The position numbers were made by a program, and so were the translations under genes. Below the pieces are notes generated by a model, which worked only from the letters and a program-made list of their open reading frames with translations, made no database searches and was not told the origin of the DNA. Positions 24,899 through 34,395 of a stretch of 64,000 nucleotides of DNA are shown one piece after another. Numbering within the stretch: the stretch's first letter is position 1; each line of letters opens with the position of its first letter. Source of the stretch: Bacillaceae bacterium (GTDB taxonomy: Bacteria; Bacillota; Bacilli; Bacillales; Alkalibacillaceae); contig JACDOD010000006.1 in assembly GCA_017656265.1 (NCBI GenBank), positions 1-64,000 of the forward strand. Reading direction: 5' to 3'.

Positions 24899-27208
24899 AT
24901 GACATGGACAGTAACCAGCCAGTCACTGAAAAAAGAGGATCTGATTACCCAGGAGAGCTTGTTTTCCCTCGGTAATGGCTATATTGGTGTACGGGGCAAT
25001 TTTGAAGAAACCTACGGGACTGATATTGGAGAGGTAAGAGGAACTTACATCAATGCCTTTCATGATGTAATTGACATCCCATATGGGGAAAAGCAATATG
25101 GCTTTCCTTCCACTCAGCAAAAAATGGTCAATATCATTGATGCTCAGACGATCCAGCTATTTTTTGGAGAAGACCGGGAACCATTTTCGATTCACAATGG
25201 GAAAATTCTGGATTATGAACGGTCGCTCCATTTAGATAAAGGATATTACAGCCGAAAGATTCACTGGCGCTCACCTCAGGGGAAAGAAGTGAAAATTTAT
25301 GTTGAACGGCTTGTCTCCTTTTTGCATCGTGAATTGTTCGCCATTCATCTTCAGGTAGAGCCGATTAATTTTGAAGGAAATGTTGAGATTAAGTCTACTG
25401 TTAATGGGGATGTATATAATTATGTCAATCCTGATGATCCCCGGGTTGGAGCAGGTCATGCCAAAAGCCTCCGTGTGACGGATACCCGGGTGGACAATCA
25501 TCGGGGAATGGTGGTATGTGAAACGAAAACATCCGGACTCCAGGTCGGGTGTCTGACTCAGCATCAAATCGAAACAACGGGTCACTACATGGAAACGAGT
25601 GAAAAAGATGAGAAGTCAGTCACCTTTACTTATCGGTTTCATCTAGGACAGGGTGAAACCATCCAATTCGTGAAAAAGAATATCTATGTGGACACAATGA
25701 GACATGGAAACGACCTGAATGCTGCGGCCAATCAGCGGATGACAGATATAGAAGGCGAATCTTTTTCAGCTTTAAAGAATGTCCAGGCTCAATACGTTGA
25801 GGATTTTTGGAAACATAGTGATGTTGAAATTGATGGGGATCCGTCCCTTCAGGAAGGGATTCGCTTCAATTTATTTCATCTGCTCCAGGCTGCAGGCAGG
25901 GACCCATACAGCAATGTGGGGGCGAAAGGACTTTCGGGAGAGGGATATGAGGGGCATTATTTCTGGGATACCGAAATATATATTGTCCCTGTATTTTTAA
26001 TGACGAACCCGGAATTAGCCAGACAGCTTCTCCTTTACCGCTATTCTACTCTGGATGATGCCAGAAACCGCGCCCGTGAACTGGGGCATAAAAAGGGTGC
26101 ACTTTATCCGTGGAGAACCATCAGCGGAACAGAGTGTTCGTCCTTTTTCCCTGCAGGAACAGCCCAGTATCACATCAGTGCGGACATAGCATACAGCTAT
26201 ATTCAATATTTTCATGCGACACAGGATATCCCTTTCATGATCGATTATGGAGCTGAAGTTCTTTTTGAAACGGCAAGGCTGTGGGCAGATCTCGGTCATT
26301 ACCGGAGAGACGGCAAATTTGTCATGGAAGATGTTACCGGTCCTGATGAATACACGTGTATTGTAAATAATAACTTCTACACGAATTTAATGGCCAAACA
26401 CAATTTAAACTGGGCCCACCAAATTTTTCATCAGCTGAAAAAATGGGATGAAGCAGCTTTTCGTGAATTAACGGGTAAGTTAAGTGTAGATGAGCAAGAA
26501 GCAGAACAATGGAAAGAGGCCGCTCGGAACATGTTTCTTCCATATGATGAAACGCTGGATATCAATCCTCAGGATGATTCATTCCTGGATAAAGCAGTCT
26601 GGGACTTTGACAATACTCCAACGGATCATTATCCACTGCTTTTGCATTACCATCCATTAACATTATACCGTTATCAGGTGTGTAAGCAGGCGGATACAGT
26701 TCTGGCCCATTTTCTGCTGGAAGATGCAGTCAAGCCGGAGACCATGAAGCATTCGTATCATTATTATGAAAAGATCACGACCCATGATTCTTCCCTTTCC
26801 ACCTGTATATTCAGCATTATGGCAGCGAGACTTGGGGATATACAAAAAGCGTATCAATATTTTATAGAAACAGCCAGACTGGATCTGGATGATACGAAGG
26901 GCAATACAAAGGATGGTCTTCATATGGCTAATATGGGCGGAACCTGGATGGCCATTGTATTCGGGTTTGCAGGTCTTCGGATAAAAGAGGATGGTCTGTA
27001 CCTGGCACCGAACATTCCGGAAGACTGGGAGCGCTATTCCTTCCATGTTCAATATAAAGGCTGCAGCATAAAAACAGAAGTAACAAAACATGAGGTGAAA
27101 ATGGAGCTGATTGAAGGAGATGACGTTTCGGTTCATCTGTATGGTACATTGTATAACATAAAACGTAATACTCCCCTCGTTCTTACAATCAAACAAACCG
27201 TTTCATGA
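24899..27208 (+). CDS. Glycoside hydrolase family 65 disaccharide phosphorylase
   Basis: A 769-aa cytosolic phosphorylase that splits an alpha-glucobiose (maltose, trehalose, kojibiose or nigerose) with phosphate into beta-glucose 1-phosphate and glucose. The N-terminal beta-sandwich (about 1-270) begins LFSLGNGYIGVRGNFEE. The (alpha/alpha)6 barrel (about 320-690) has GHYFWDTEIY and the catalytic acid Glu484 in VTGPDEYT; a C-terminal beta-domain follows. It uses phosphate, since the pattern is that of bacterial phosphorylases rather than acid trehalases. It is the last gene of the ABC importer operon, so it acts on the imported sugar. No pgmB is adjacent, which leaves the fate of glucose 1-phosphate to a gene elsewhere. 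The exact substrate cannot be told. Confidence 0.92.
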   Translation: MTWTVTSQSLKKEDLITQESLFSLGNGYIGVRGNFEETYGTDIGEVRGTYINAFHDVIDIPYGEKQYGFPSTQQKMVNIIDAQTIQLFFGEDREPFSIHNGKILDYERSLHLDKGYYSRKIHWRSPQGKEVKIYVERLVSFLHRELFAIHLQVEPINFEGNVEIKSTVNGDVYNYVNPDDPRVGAGHAKSLRVTDTRVDNHRGMVVCETKTSGLQVGCLTQHQIETTGHYMETSEKDEKSVTFTYRFHLGQGETIQFVKKNIYVDTMRHGNDLNAAANQRMTDIEGESFSALKNVQAQYVEDFWKHSDVEIDGDPSLQEGIRFNLFHLLQAAGRDPYSNVGAKGLSGEGYEGHYFWDTEIYIVPVFLMTNPELARQLLLYRYSTLDDARNRARELGHKKGALYPWRTISGTECSSFFPAGTAQYHISADIAYSYIQYFHATQDIPFMIDYGAEVLFETARLWADLGHYRRDGKFVMEDVTGPDEYTCIVNNNFYTNLMAKHNLNWAHQIFHQLKKWDEAAFRELTGKLSVDEQEAEQWKEAARNMFLPYDETLDINPQDDSFLDKAVWDFDNTPTDHYPLLLHYHPLTLYRYQVCKQADTVLAHFLLEDAVKPETMKHSYHYYEKITTHDSSLSTCIFSIMAARLGDIQKAYQYFIETARLDLDDTKGNTKDGLHMANMGGTWMAIVFGFAGLRIKEDGLYLAPNIPEDWERYSFHVQYKGCSIKTEVTKHEVKMELIEGDDVSVHLYGTLYNIKRNTPLVLTIKQTVS

Positions 27209-27398
27209 TTCAAAAGCTGCCTGGAACTAGGTTTCCGGGCAGCATATACCTACACGAAAATCGTCCAGGAGGATTTACACTTGTCCATATGGAAAAAAGT
27301 TCTAGTCATAATGGACTGAATTTTTAAAATATATAAACAATTTATAGGTTTTGTTGTATAATGGATGTCGGAGTCTTGAAAAAGGGGCGGGTACATAG

Positions 27399-27554
27399 AT
27401 GAGCACCTATCGTCGGTTAAAAGCAGAGTTCGAATTGAAGCTAAACCGTGAATTGGCTGATGAGGAAAAGAAATTTTTATTCTGGGTTTCTGAAAAACAT
27501 TCACAGGAACGAAAATATGTGGGACGGAAACAATTTTTCCTTTTCATTAAATAA
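27399..27554 (+). CDS. Small basic/acidic protein, 51 aa, unknown function
   Basis: Reads MSTYRRLKAEFELKLNRE ... and ends FFLFIK. It is highly charged and helical, with a codon pattern like that of a real gene, an AAAGGGGCGGG site seven to twelve bases upstream, and a good terminator right after it. It resembles short conserved Bacillaceae orphan proteins, but I cannot name the family. It stands alone between the GH65 gene and the antiporter. Confidence 0.55.
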   Translation: MSTYRRLKAEFELKLNRELADEEKKFLFWVSEKHSQERKYVGRKQFFLFIK

Positions 27555-27580
27555 TCCCCATAACCTGCTGAAAAACAAGT

Positions 27581-27634
27581 GGGGCTGTCTCAGAGGAATG
27601 ATGATTCAGTATTCTTTTGAGACAGCCTCATTTT
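27581..27634 (+). terminator. Terminator after the 51-aa ORF
   Basis: GGCTGTCTCA (within 27581-27592) pairs with TGAGACAGCC (27618-27627) around a 25-base loop, followed by TCATTTTAT. Confidence 0.65.
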
Positions 27635-27831
27635 ATGGTGGATTGAACATGAACAACGAATGAGAAGCACTCTTTTCACTATCCCTAGCACCGTATTTTT
27701 CCCCAAATCTCAACCCTCAGCGTATCCACTTTCATATCTTACCGATCCAAAATGGGTCATTCCAGACAATGTATAGTTCCTCACGTTTTTCACATGCTAA
27801 CATCAGAACATATAGAAAGGAACATTGTACT

Positions 27832-29232
27832 ATGGAGTGGCTTGCAATCCTTCCGTTTTTTATCGTCATTTTGGCGGCTGTTTTGACGAAACAGGTAATT
27901 CCAAGTCTTTTTTTGGGTGTGCTTACGGCCGGGTATCTTGCAGAACTTCACTGGCTCAAAGGTTTGACGGCTACATTGAGGTATATCGTCGAGAGTTTGA
28001 GTGATCCTAATAATTTAAAAATTATTCTCTTTTTATATGCCTTTTCCGCGCTGGTGGGGCTGATGAAAATGGCAGGAGGAATCAAAGGATTTGTCAGTAA
28101 GGCTTCAGAAAAAATGAAGACGAAGCGAAGTGCTTTATTTTTAACATGGATATCTGCACTGGGGACTTTTGCTGCTCCTAGTTTTCGTATTGTCACGATT
28201 GCACCAATATTAAAAGCGTTACAAAAAAAAATTAACATGTCTAAACAGGAAGTAGGATTTGTTATAGAAACCACAGCATCTCCCCTGATTGTTCTCATCC
28301 CAGTGGCAACGGCATTTGTTGGGTATATGACATCACTGATTGAATTATCCCTGCATCAGACCGGAATTCAGGGAGACGCCTACAATTTATTTCTAAAAAG
28401 TATACCCTATAACTTTTTTGCTTTTGCCATGATCATTACTGGGGTTTATTATGCGGTGTTTCATAAGCCCCGAAACGAAGAGAGAGTAAAAGAGGAGGAA
28501 AATCCTGGCGAAGAGGAGGATGGATGGGAAGACTGCCATCCTGCTGTTTCAAAAGAGTTTCCTGAAAAACCCATGAACCTGATTTTTCCGCTGGTCAGTG
28601 TCATTTTTTTCACCTTCTTTTTTATGTACTTTTTAGGTGGAGAAAGCGAGGTGCAGGGGTTCGAGGTTTTTCTGGAAGCCAATGTGCTTGATGCCATGGT
28701 ATTGGGGCTTCTCATCACAATCGTCTGGTTTTTGGTTTATCTGCTACGGACAAACAAACTGAAAACGATGATGAAATTTTTAATTGAAGGCGGAAATGAG
28801 ATGATGGGAGTCATTGTTCTGTTAGCACTGGTCTGGGCTCTCAGTGTCGGGTCTGAAGAATTAAATTTTGCTGATACCATTTCCTCAGCCCTTTCCTGGA
28901 TTCCCCCTTCCTTTGTAGGGGGACTGCTGTTTATCGTTGGATGCGGACTATCTTACTTCATCGGCTCATCGTGGGGTACCTGGGGAATTTTAATGCCGGT
29001 AGGTGTATCCATTGCTCAGGTGTCGGGAAGTGATCTGGCATTTGTCATCGGTGCGGTGTTTGCCAGCGGGACGTTCGGAGCTTTTGCTTCACCATTAAGT
29101 GATGACACCAACACTACTGCGGGTATTTTAGATTTGAACACCATTCAATATGCGAAGTATAAGCTGAAGCCTGCCCTTGTAGCGGCAACCATTGCGGCTG
29201 TGCTGTTTTTTGTGATTCCGCTATTTATCTAA
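27832..29232 (+). CDS. NhaC-family Na+/H+ antiporter
   Basis: A 466-aa integral membrane antiporter with about 12 membrane segments. Features of the NhaC-type ion transporter superfamily are visible: the early VIPSLFLGVLTAGY, a central Glu/Asp-rich cytoplasmic loop (about residues 225-255), and the SSWGTWGILMPVG and FGAFASPLSDDTNTTAGI segments typical of the transport core. It exports Na+ (or exchanges organic substrates, as in malate/lactate variants) for pH and salt homeostasis. The start at 27832 is chosen because AGAAAGGA precedes it and the membrane segment begins at once; an in-frame ATG at 27769 would add a polar leader. Monocistronic. Confidence 0.87.
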   Translation: MEWLAILPFFIVILAAVLTKQVIPSLFLGVLTAGYLAELHWLKGLTATLRYIVESLSDPNNLKIILFLYAFSALVGLMKMAGGIKGFVSKASEKMKTKRSALFLTWISALGTFAAPSFRIVTIAPILKALQKKINMSKQEVGFVIETTASPLIVLIPVATAFVGYMTSLIELSLHQTGIQGDAYNLFLKSIPYNFFAFAMIITGVYYAVFHKPRNEERVKEEENPGEEEDGWEDCHPAVSKEFPEKPMNLIFPLVSVIFFTFFFMYFLGGESEVQGFEVFLEANVLDAMVLGLLITIVWFLVYLLRTNKLKTMMKFLIEGGNEMMGVIVLLALVWALSVGSEELNFADTISSALSWIPPSFVGGLLFIVGCGLSYFIGSSWGTWGILMPVGVSIAQVSGSDLAFVIGAVFASGTFGAFASPLSDDTNTTAGILDLNTIQYAKYKLKPALVAATIAAVLFFVIPLFI

Positions 29233-29713
29233 AGAGCTGGTTCGTCTTCATGTAAATAAAATCCACAAAGATGTAAATAGGGGAAAAGCCGCTATCTTAA
29301 GACTGGCAAAATAAGACCAAAGCAGTGAAATAAAGAATCAGCATGGTCCACATGGGAAAGTGAGGAGGCTGAAAAGACTCCTGGAATAAAATGACTACAT
29401 CAATCCACTTGTTATCCCCTCTAAGATTTTGAATAAGACAGGCTACAAACAGTTTAATTTCATAAAAGCATAAGGCTTGATTATTCAAATTTTTATTTTT
29501 CCATTTGTATCCGCAATAAGAGCCATTTTCAGTGTCCATATTTTTATCATATTTTTTCAACAGGATTGACATAATCCTGACATGCCTTAGGGGGTAAATC
29601 CGCTACAATAATAAATGTGAGCAAAAATATGGCAGAATCATTTCTAATGGCTACCCACATTTAATCGTGGACATATGGAAGGTTCGTCCTGATGGTATGA
29701 GAGGTGATGTCCT

Positions 29714-31027
29714 ATTCGAATAGCTGCTGTCTATATCGCATTCGCTATCATGTATCTATTGCTTCTGCCTGTTGATGGATCAGCGGAAGGTCAAAATGAA
29801 CTGCAGCGGATGATTGATGAAGCAACCCCGGGAGATGTATTAACCATCCCTTCTGGCCATTACACCGGCCCGATCGTCATTTCAAAGCCTATAACACTGA
29901 AAGGGAACGGGGAAGTCGTGGTTCAGGGGAACAATTTAGATGTTGTCGTTTATATTGCGGCCGATCAAGTGACTCTGGAAGGGCTGACCATTGAGCATCA
30001 ATCAAAGGACAAGGATACAATGGCTGTCCTTGTGGAAGGGGATGGTCATCAACTAACGGGTCTCACCGTTCAAACAGATGGCTATGGAATTGTATTAAGG
30101 GATGCCCATCAAAGTGAGATTACAAAAAATACGATTAAAGGAAATGCTGAAAACGAACGGAAAGATCGGCAAAATGGGATCGATTTATTTGGATCCCACG
30201 ATAATGTGATTAAAGGTAATGATATTTCTTATGTTCATGATGGAGTTTATCTGGAACGAAGCGAAGATAATGACATCACCGATAATACAGTGACCCATTC
30301 CCGTTATGGGTATCACCTGATGTTCACCGAGGGTACCCGTCTTACGGAAAATATTTCCGAACAGAACGTAACGGGGGCAATGGTCATGGGGACGAGAGGA
30401 ACAGTGGTCAGCCATAATCAATTCAGAAAACAGCTGAAACATGTTTTTGCTCAGGGATTGCTGTTATACGATGTTCTACATGCAGAAGTTCATCATAATC
30501 ATATTCATGCCAACCTGGTCGGAATATTTATTCAGGATTCGCAGGAAAATAAAATCTATCAGAATGAAGTGGCTGCCAATTATATTGGTGTACAAATGCT
30601 AAATGCTAAAGACAATCATATTTATGAAAATCAATTTGTGGCAAATGTAGTATCCGCACAGGCACAGCACAGTTCCAATAACCAGGTGAAGGAAAACTAC
30701 TGGGATAATCACATGGGACTCGATTTAGACGGGGATGAGCGCAGTGACATTCCGTATCGGGCGGACCCTTTCTTTTACACGATTGTAAAAGACACACCAG
30801 CCTTTCAAATCTTTTTTCAAGCTCCGGGAATGACCTTTCTGGAAAACATTTTGAAATCGGATACAAGTTTGTGGCTGGAGGATGCCGCACCACGTAAACA
30901 TCCTGTATTGGACATGGACGAGAGTAGCCAGTCTGTTTCTATCGGGCTCCTGGCGTTCAGTGCTTTGCTCCTGTTATTCAGTATGTACATCATTTATTAT
31001 GGAGGGAAAAGAAAAAATGAAACGTAA
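29714..31027 (+). CDS. nosD: NosD-type periplasmic copper-accessory protein (right-handed beta-helix)
   Basis: About 437 aa. Secreted parallel beta-helix protein of the NosD family, which with an ABC transporter helps mature copper centres. Signal peptide, many PbH1 repeats (NDVIKGNDIS, NDITDNTVTHSRYGYHLMF, NKIYQNEVAANYIGVQML), the WDNHMGLDLDGDERSDIPY block and a C-terminal membrane segment (about 410-430). The first ATG (29750) leaves a cut signal peptide and no ribosome binding site. A GAGGTGA (29701-29707) lies six bases before an ATT at 29714 that gives a complete signal (MRIAAVYIAFAIMYLLLL), so I start there; a one-base indel near the ATG at 29707 is the alternative. It overlaps nosL by 11 bp. 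Confidence 0.85.
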   Translation: MRIAAVYIAFAIMYLLLLPVDGSAEGQNELQRMIDEATPGDVLTIPSGHYTGPIVISKPITLKGNGEVVVQGNNLDVVVYIAADQVTLEGLTIEHQSKDKDTMAVLVEGDGHQLTGLTVQTDGYGIVLRDAHQSEITKNTIKGNAENERKDRQNGIDLFGSHDNVIKGNDISYVHDGVYLERSEDNDITDNTVTHSRYGYHLMFTEGTRLTENISEQNVTGAMVMGTRGTVVSHNQFRKQLKHVFAQGLLLYDVLHAEVHHNHIHANLVGIFIQDSQENKIYQNEVAANYIGVQMLNAKDNHIYENQFVANVVSAQAQHSSNNQVKENYWDNHMGLDLDGDERSDIPYRADPFFYTIVKDTPAFQIFFQAPGMTFLENILKSDTSLWLEDAAPRKHPVLDMDESSQSVSIGLLAFSALLLLFSMYIIYYGGKRKNET

Positions 31028-31598
31028 ATGGATGGCATTATTCGTATCTTTATCATTCGTAGGTTTGATTCTTGCGGCCTGTGGTACCGAAGAAGAATAT
31101 CAGCCGGCAGAATTAACCGACGTGGATCGCTGTGAAGTATGTAATATGGCGGTTCCGCATGATCATAACGCTACACAAATTGTATTAAAAGATGGAAAAG
31201 CATTGAAATTTGATGATATTGGCTGTTTGAATAAATGGATTGCAGAAAATGGAACCGATGACATTGGCGCCCGCTTTGTAAGGGATTATCATTCAGAAGA
31301 GTGGATTAATCTTGAAGAAGCAACCTTTGTCTATGACAAAAATTTTAAGACACCAATGGCATACGGAATCTATTCGTTTGTAAATGAAGAAGATGCCCAG
31401 CAATTTATTCAAGAACAGGGCAAAGGTGAATTAATGACATCCGAAGACCTGGAAAATCACCACTGGGAGCGCAATATGGAAATGATGAAAAAAATGAAAG
31501 AAATGATGATGAAGAAGAAACAAGAACAGGCTTCACAGGGTGATGATACGGAACAGGGAAATGGGGATGAAACAGATCAGCAGGAAAATCAGGAATAA
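31017..31598 (+). CDS. nosL: NosL-family copper-binding lipoprotein
   Basis: A 193-aa outer-face lipoprotein that binds and passes Cu(I). Lipobox LAAC with Cys22; the NosL core with the metal-site signature RCEVCNMAV (about residues 38-46) and the GKALKFDDIGCL region; and a long Met/Lys/Glu-rich C-terminal tail (about 145-193: EMMKKMKEMMMKKKQEQ) that might itself bind copper or be a flexible acidic tether. ATG 31017 overlaps the nosD stop. GGAGGG stands ten bases upstream. Second gene of nosDLYF. Confidence 0.88.
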   Translation: MKRKWMALFVSLSFVGLILAACGTEEEYQPAELTDVDRCEVCNMAVPHDHNATQIVLKDGKALKFDDIGCLNKWIAENGTDDIGARFVRDYHSEEWINLEEATFVYDKNFKTPMAYGIYSFVNEEDAQQFIQEQGKGELMTSEDLENHHWERNMEMMKKMKEMMMKKKQEQASQGDDTEQGNGDETDQQENQE

Positions 31599-31618
31599 GG
31601 CTGAAGGTTGTGTGATGA

Positions 31619-32443
31619 ATGGACGCTCTAACCATTATGAAAAATGAAATTAAATTAGGATTCAGAAATCCATGGGCTTATAGCTTTCTTGGTATTTTCA
31701 CACTGCTCAGCCTGTCCATGCTTATCATACAGAGCGGCCCAGTCTCAGATCTGAATCAATATACCAAAACGACTGGAACTTTAATGAATCTGATCCTTTA
31801 TCTGCTGCCGTTAATGACCCTGCTACTGGGTGCATTGTCCATTACAAGTGAAAAGGAGGATGGTAGATGGCACCTTCTATCTACCTATCCTCTTTCGTCT
31901 TTTTCTTTTATTATAGGAAAATATGCCGGAATGTTTATCGTTCTCACAGCTATCATTAGTTTTGGTTTCGGGCTGTCAGGCCTCATTGGCTCCTTTCTGG
32001 GTCAGGGACTGAGTCTGGAAACGCTGCTCTGGATATTTGTTTTTTCTATGATGCTGATTCTATTATTTCTCGGCCTTGCCGTCTGGATTGGGGCTGCTTC
32101 CAAAAACCGCTGGCAGGCGCTGACCATCAGTGTGGGTGTCTGGTTTCTTCTGGTATTAGCCTGGCCGATCTTGCTCATTGCTGTTTTAAGTCTGTTTCCG
32201 TACGCATCGATTCAGCCGACCCTTGAAATTCTGGTCTTCTTCAATCCCGCCGAACTTGTGCGTATTTTTGTAACCCTTTATTTGGGTGGAGGCCATATTT
32301 TTGGTCCTGCCTATTATGAGTGGATTGAATGGTTTCACCAGCCCTTTGGCGTTCTGTTTTTAGTGGCTGTAAGTATGTTATGGGTTCTGGGGTCCGTCGG
32401 CTTAACCATCTGGAAATGGGAAAGGAAAAGAAGACATGTCTGA
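31619..32443 (+). CDS. nosY: NosY-type ABC transporter permease
   Basis: A 274-aa ABC-2-type membrane protein with six predicted membrane segments, the N-terminal ALTIMKNEIKLGFRNPWAY helix and the TSEKEDGRWHLLSTYPLS cytoplasmic loop typical of NosY. With NosF and NosD it forms a complex that delivers or loads copper/sulfur centres of extracytoplasmic enzymes. The stop overlaps the nosF start by 8 bp. Confidence 0.87.
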   Translation: MDALTIMKNEIKLGFRNPWAYSFLGIFTLLSLSMLIIQSGPVSDLNQYTKTTGTLMNLILYLLPLMTLLLGALSITSEKEDGRWHLLSTYPLSSFSFIIGKYAGMFIVLTAIISFGFGLSGLIGSFLGQGLSLETLLWIFVFSMMLILLFLGLAVWIGAASKNRWQALTISVGVWFLLVLAWPILLIAVLSLFPYASIQPTLEILVFFNPAELVRIFVTLYLGGGHIFGPAYYEWIEWFHQPFGVLFLVAVSMLWVLGSVGLTIWKWERKRRHV

Positions 32444-33155
32444 GCGTATATTAAAAGTTAAAGGTCTGGAGAAAAAATATCAAAGTAAAACAGTGGTTTA
32501 TCCGATTGATTTTCAATTAAATTCCGGTGAAATTCTCGCCCTGTGCGGAGGAAATGGAGCAGGGAAGAGCACGATCTTAAAAATGATAGCGGGAATTGTT
32601 GAGCCTTCCCAGGGCAACATTACAATCGATGGGATTACATGGGACAAGAACCGCCGGGATTATGCAAGGAAGATTGGGTATATGCCTGATCACTTTTCAC
32701 TCGATGCCTCTTTATCTGTAAGGGAATTACTAAACTACTATGCTCAATTAAAAAAGGTGCCGAAAGAAGAAACAGCTGGTATTCTGGATCGGGTAGGTTT
32801 AACAGATGTTCAGGATGAACCGTTTGACAGCCTTTCAAAAGGGATGAGGCAGCGCTTTATGTTTGCCCAGGCGATGCTCGGATCTCCACAGCTTTTAATT
32901 CTCGACGAACCGACCAACGGGCTTGACCCTTATTGGATGAAATCATTTGTTGAGATCATTCAGGAGCTAAAAAAAGAAAATCAGTCTATCATTTTTTCGA
33001 CCCACCAGCTGGATATTGCGGAGTCTGCTGCGGATCAAGTAATTTTTCTGCATGAAGGACAGGTGCTGGAATCTGGAGAGCTTGACCGTTTAAAACAAAA
33101 ATATAACCATATGAGCCTGCAGCAGATGTTTTCCCGGCTATTCTTTCGTGCTTGA
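32436..33155 (+). CDS. nosF: NosF-type ABC transporter ATPase
   Basis: A 239-aa ATPase with Walker A GGNGAGKST (about residues 39-47), signature LSKGMRQR (about 135), Walker B LLILDEPTNGLDP (about 152) and the STHQ switch His (about 188). It powers the NosY permease. Last gene of nosDLYF; a terminator follows eight bases after the stop. Confidence 0.92.
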   Translation: MSERILKVKGLEKKYQSKTVVYPIDFQLNSGEILALCGGNGAGKSTILKMIAGIVEPSQGNITIDGITWDKNRRDYARKIGYMPDHFSLDASLSVRELLNYYAQLKKVPKEETAGILDRVGLTDVQDEPFDSLSKGMRQRFMFAQAMLGSPQLLILDEPTNGLDPYWMKSFVEIIQELKKENQSIIFSTHQLDIAESAADQVIFLHEGQVLESGELDRLKQKYNHMSLQQMFSRLFFRA

Positions 33156-33163
33156 CCCTTTTC

Positions 33164-33193
33164 CCTTGCTTATGTTTAGCAGGGGCTCTTTTA
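33164..33193 (+). terminator. Terminator of the nosDLYF operon
   Basis: CCCTTGCT pairs with AGCAGGGG (one wobble) around a 7-base loop, then CTCTTTTAT. Confidence 0.7.
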
Positions 33194-33298
33194 TACCTGG
33201 AACATTTCCGGTCTGGTCAGAGGATTGAAAGATAAATAAACACTTAGTCGCTCGTCTTATATATCGGAACAAGGAAATTCCTTGCATGTTTCTTTTAT

Positions 33299-33412
33299 GT
33301 CCAGCTTCAGCGCTCAGCCCCTCGAGCTGCTTCGCTCTTCGGCCGCCTGTGCAGCCTCCCCGGGAGTCCTTCAGCAGTTTTCGGGGCTAAGCAGGACGCT
33401 TCCACTTTTCTT
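33299..33412 (+). repeat. Dispersed intergenic repeat, family B, copy 1
   Basis: A roughly 115-bp GC-rich element. CAGCGCTCAGCCCC at one end pairs with GGGGCTAAGC/GGACGCT at the other, with CTCGAGC inside. A second copy lies at 51194-51308 with the same layout and orientation. It is the familiar Bacillaceae 'CAGCGCCTAGCCCCTCGAG ... GGGGC' intergenic repeat. Besides the terminator and this element nothing else is seen in 33156-33475. Confidence 0.75.
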
Positions 33413-33475
33413 TCTTTTTTGTCTCCATTTGAATCGTGTTATACTAGGAGCAGCAAATGTAAAGGAGGCATAAGC

Positions 33476-33739
33476 ATGCCCGTTTCTGATCACAAAATGA
33501 TTCAGAAAATGATTCACGAACTTGAAAAAGCTGCTGCTCACATCGATCAGCCTAGTAGAATGCGGGAGCATATACGAGCAGTACAGCTTCTTGCTGAACT
33601 GCTGCTGGAGGATGGTTTAGAAAATTCAACGAAGGATCAGGATGTTCTTGCGAAAGTGAAGGAATCTCAAGGAAAACAGGAAAACCATGAACCCATCGAT
33701 CATGATGGAGCAAATGGTGAATCCATATTTGACTTTTAA
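33476..33739 (+). CDS. ywdI: YwdI family protein
   Basis: An 87-aa soluble, charged, mostly helical protein of unknown function that matches YwdI (MPVSDHKMIQKMIHELEKA ...). An AAAGGAGG site is at the right distance from ATG 33476, while the upstream extension of the frame runs into the family-B repeat and is discarded. It neighbours ywdK as in B. subtilis. Confidence 0.8.
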   Translation: MPVSDHKMIQKMIHELEKAAAHIDQPSRMREHIRAVQLLAELLLEDGLENSTKDQDVLAKVKESQGKQENHEPIDHDGANGESIFDF

Positions 33740-33760
33740 AGATTGGGAGGAAGACAAACG

Positions 33761-34129
33761 ATGAAGCTGTTTCTTATCATAGGAGCAATCAGCGGGTTTT
33801 TATCTGTAGCCCTTGGTGCATTTGGTGCCCATGGTCTGGAAGGAAAACTGTCTGAAAAGATGTTGAAGACATGGGAAAAAGCAGTAGACTATCAGATGTT
33901 TCATACAGCTGCTATTTTTATAACAGCATTACTGATGACCAAAATCAGTAGTGCATCATTAACAAATGCCGGCTGGTTTTTCCTGGCAGGAATCCTGTTA
34001 TTTTCAGGAAGCCTTTACCTCTACTCTACCAGCGGTATCAAATTCCTGGCCATGATTACTCCATTTGGCGGTGTCGCCTTTTTGATTGGGTGGACTCTTC
34101 TTGGGTATGCTGCGGTTAAATTTTTATAA
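33761..34129 (+). CDS. ywdK: DUF423 membrane protein (YwdK)
   Basis: A 122-aa protein with four membrane segments (about 1-22, 46-66, 70-90 and 97-120). The segment ALGAFGAHGLEGKL is the hallmark of DUF423. Function unknown. It is preceded by GGGAGGAAG and co-directional with ywdI 21 bp upstream; its 3' end overlaps the convergent small membrane gene by 14 bp. Confidence 0.87.
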   Translation: MKLFLIIGAISGFLSVALGAFGAHGLEGKLSEKMLKTWEKAVDYQMFHTAAIFITALLMTKISSASLTNAGWFFLAGILLFSGSLYLYSTSGIKFLAMITPFGGVAFLIGWTLLGYAAVKFL

Positions 34130-34370
34130 ATAAATAGGTAGCTAATACGATTAATAAGATAGCCCGAATCAGATGATTAAACAAAATGGTCGGCTGGTTG
34201 CGTACATAATAGCCGATGCCTTCAAATATAAAACTGAATGCGAGAGCATAGCAGGACAGTATAAGGAGAAAGTGATAATCCTTTCTCCAGATGGATATGA
34301 TTCCGAAAGCAAAACTGATAGCCATCATAATGTATTGCAGGCGAAAAAATTTTTCAAAGGAATTTTTCAT
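34116..34370 (-). CDS. Small membrane protein of unknown function
   Basis: 84 aa with three predicted membrane segments (about 12-28, 33-53 and 62-82). A GAGAGAGGA site lies about nine bases before the ATG. It overlaps ywdK tail-to-tail by 14 bp and sits behind the gerQ terminator. Size and membrane pattern favour a real gene, but no family is recognised. Confidence 0.55.
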   Translation of the reverse strand: MKNSFEKFFRLQYIMMAISFAFGIISIWRKDYHFLLILSCYALAFSFIFEGIGYYVRNQPTILFNHLIRAILLIVLATYLFIKI

Positions 34371-34395
34371 ATGGACCGTCCTCTCTCTGATTATA

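Noticed and set aside
29297-29572. 91-aa open frame on the minus strand between the antiporter and nosD
   Set aside because: Only a weak ribosome binding site, unusual composition (many Cys, Trp, Asn) and no recognisable fold. The 481-bp gap 29233-29713 otherwise shows only short direct repeats (ATGTAAATA twice near 29.25 kb) and the nosD leader, so I leave it unannotated.
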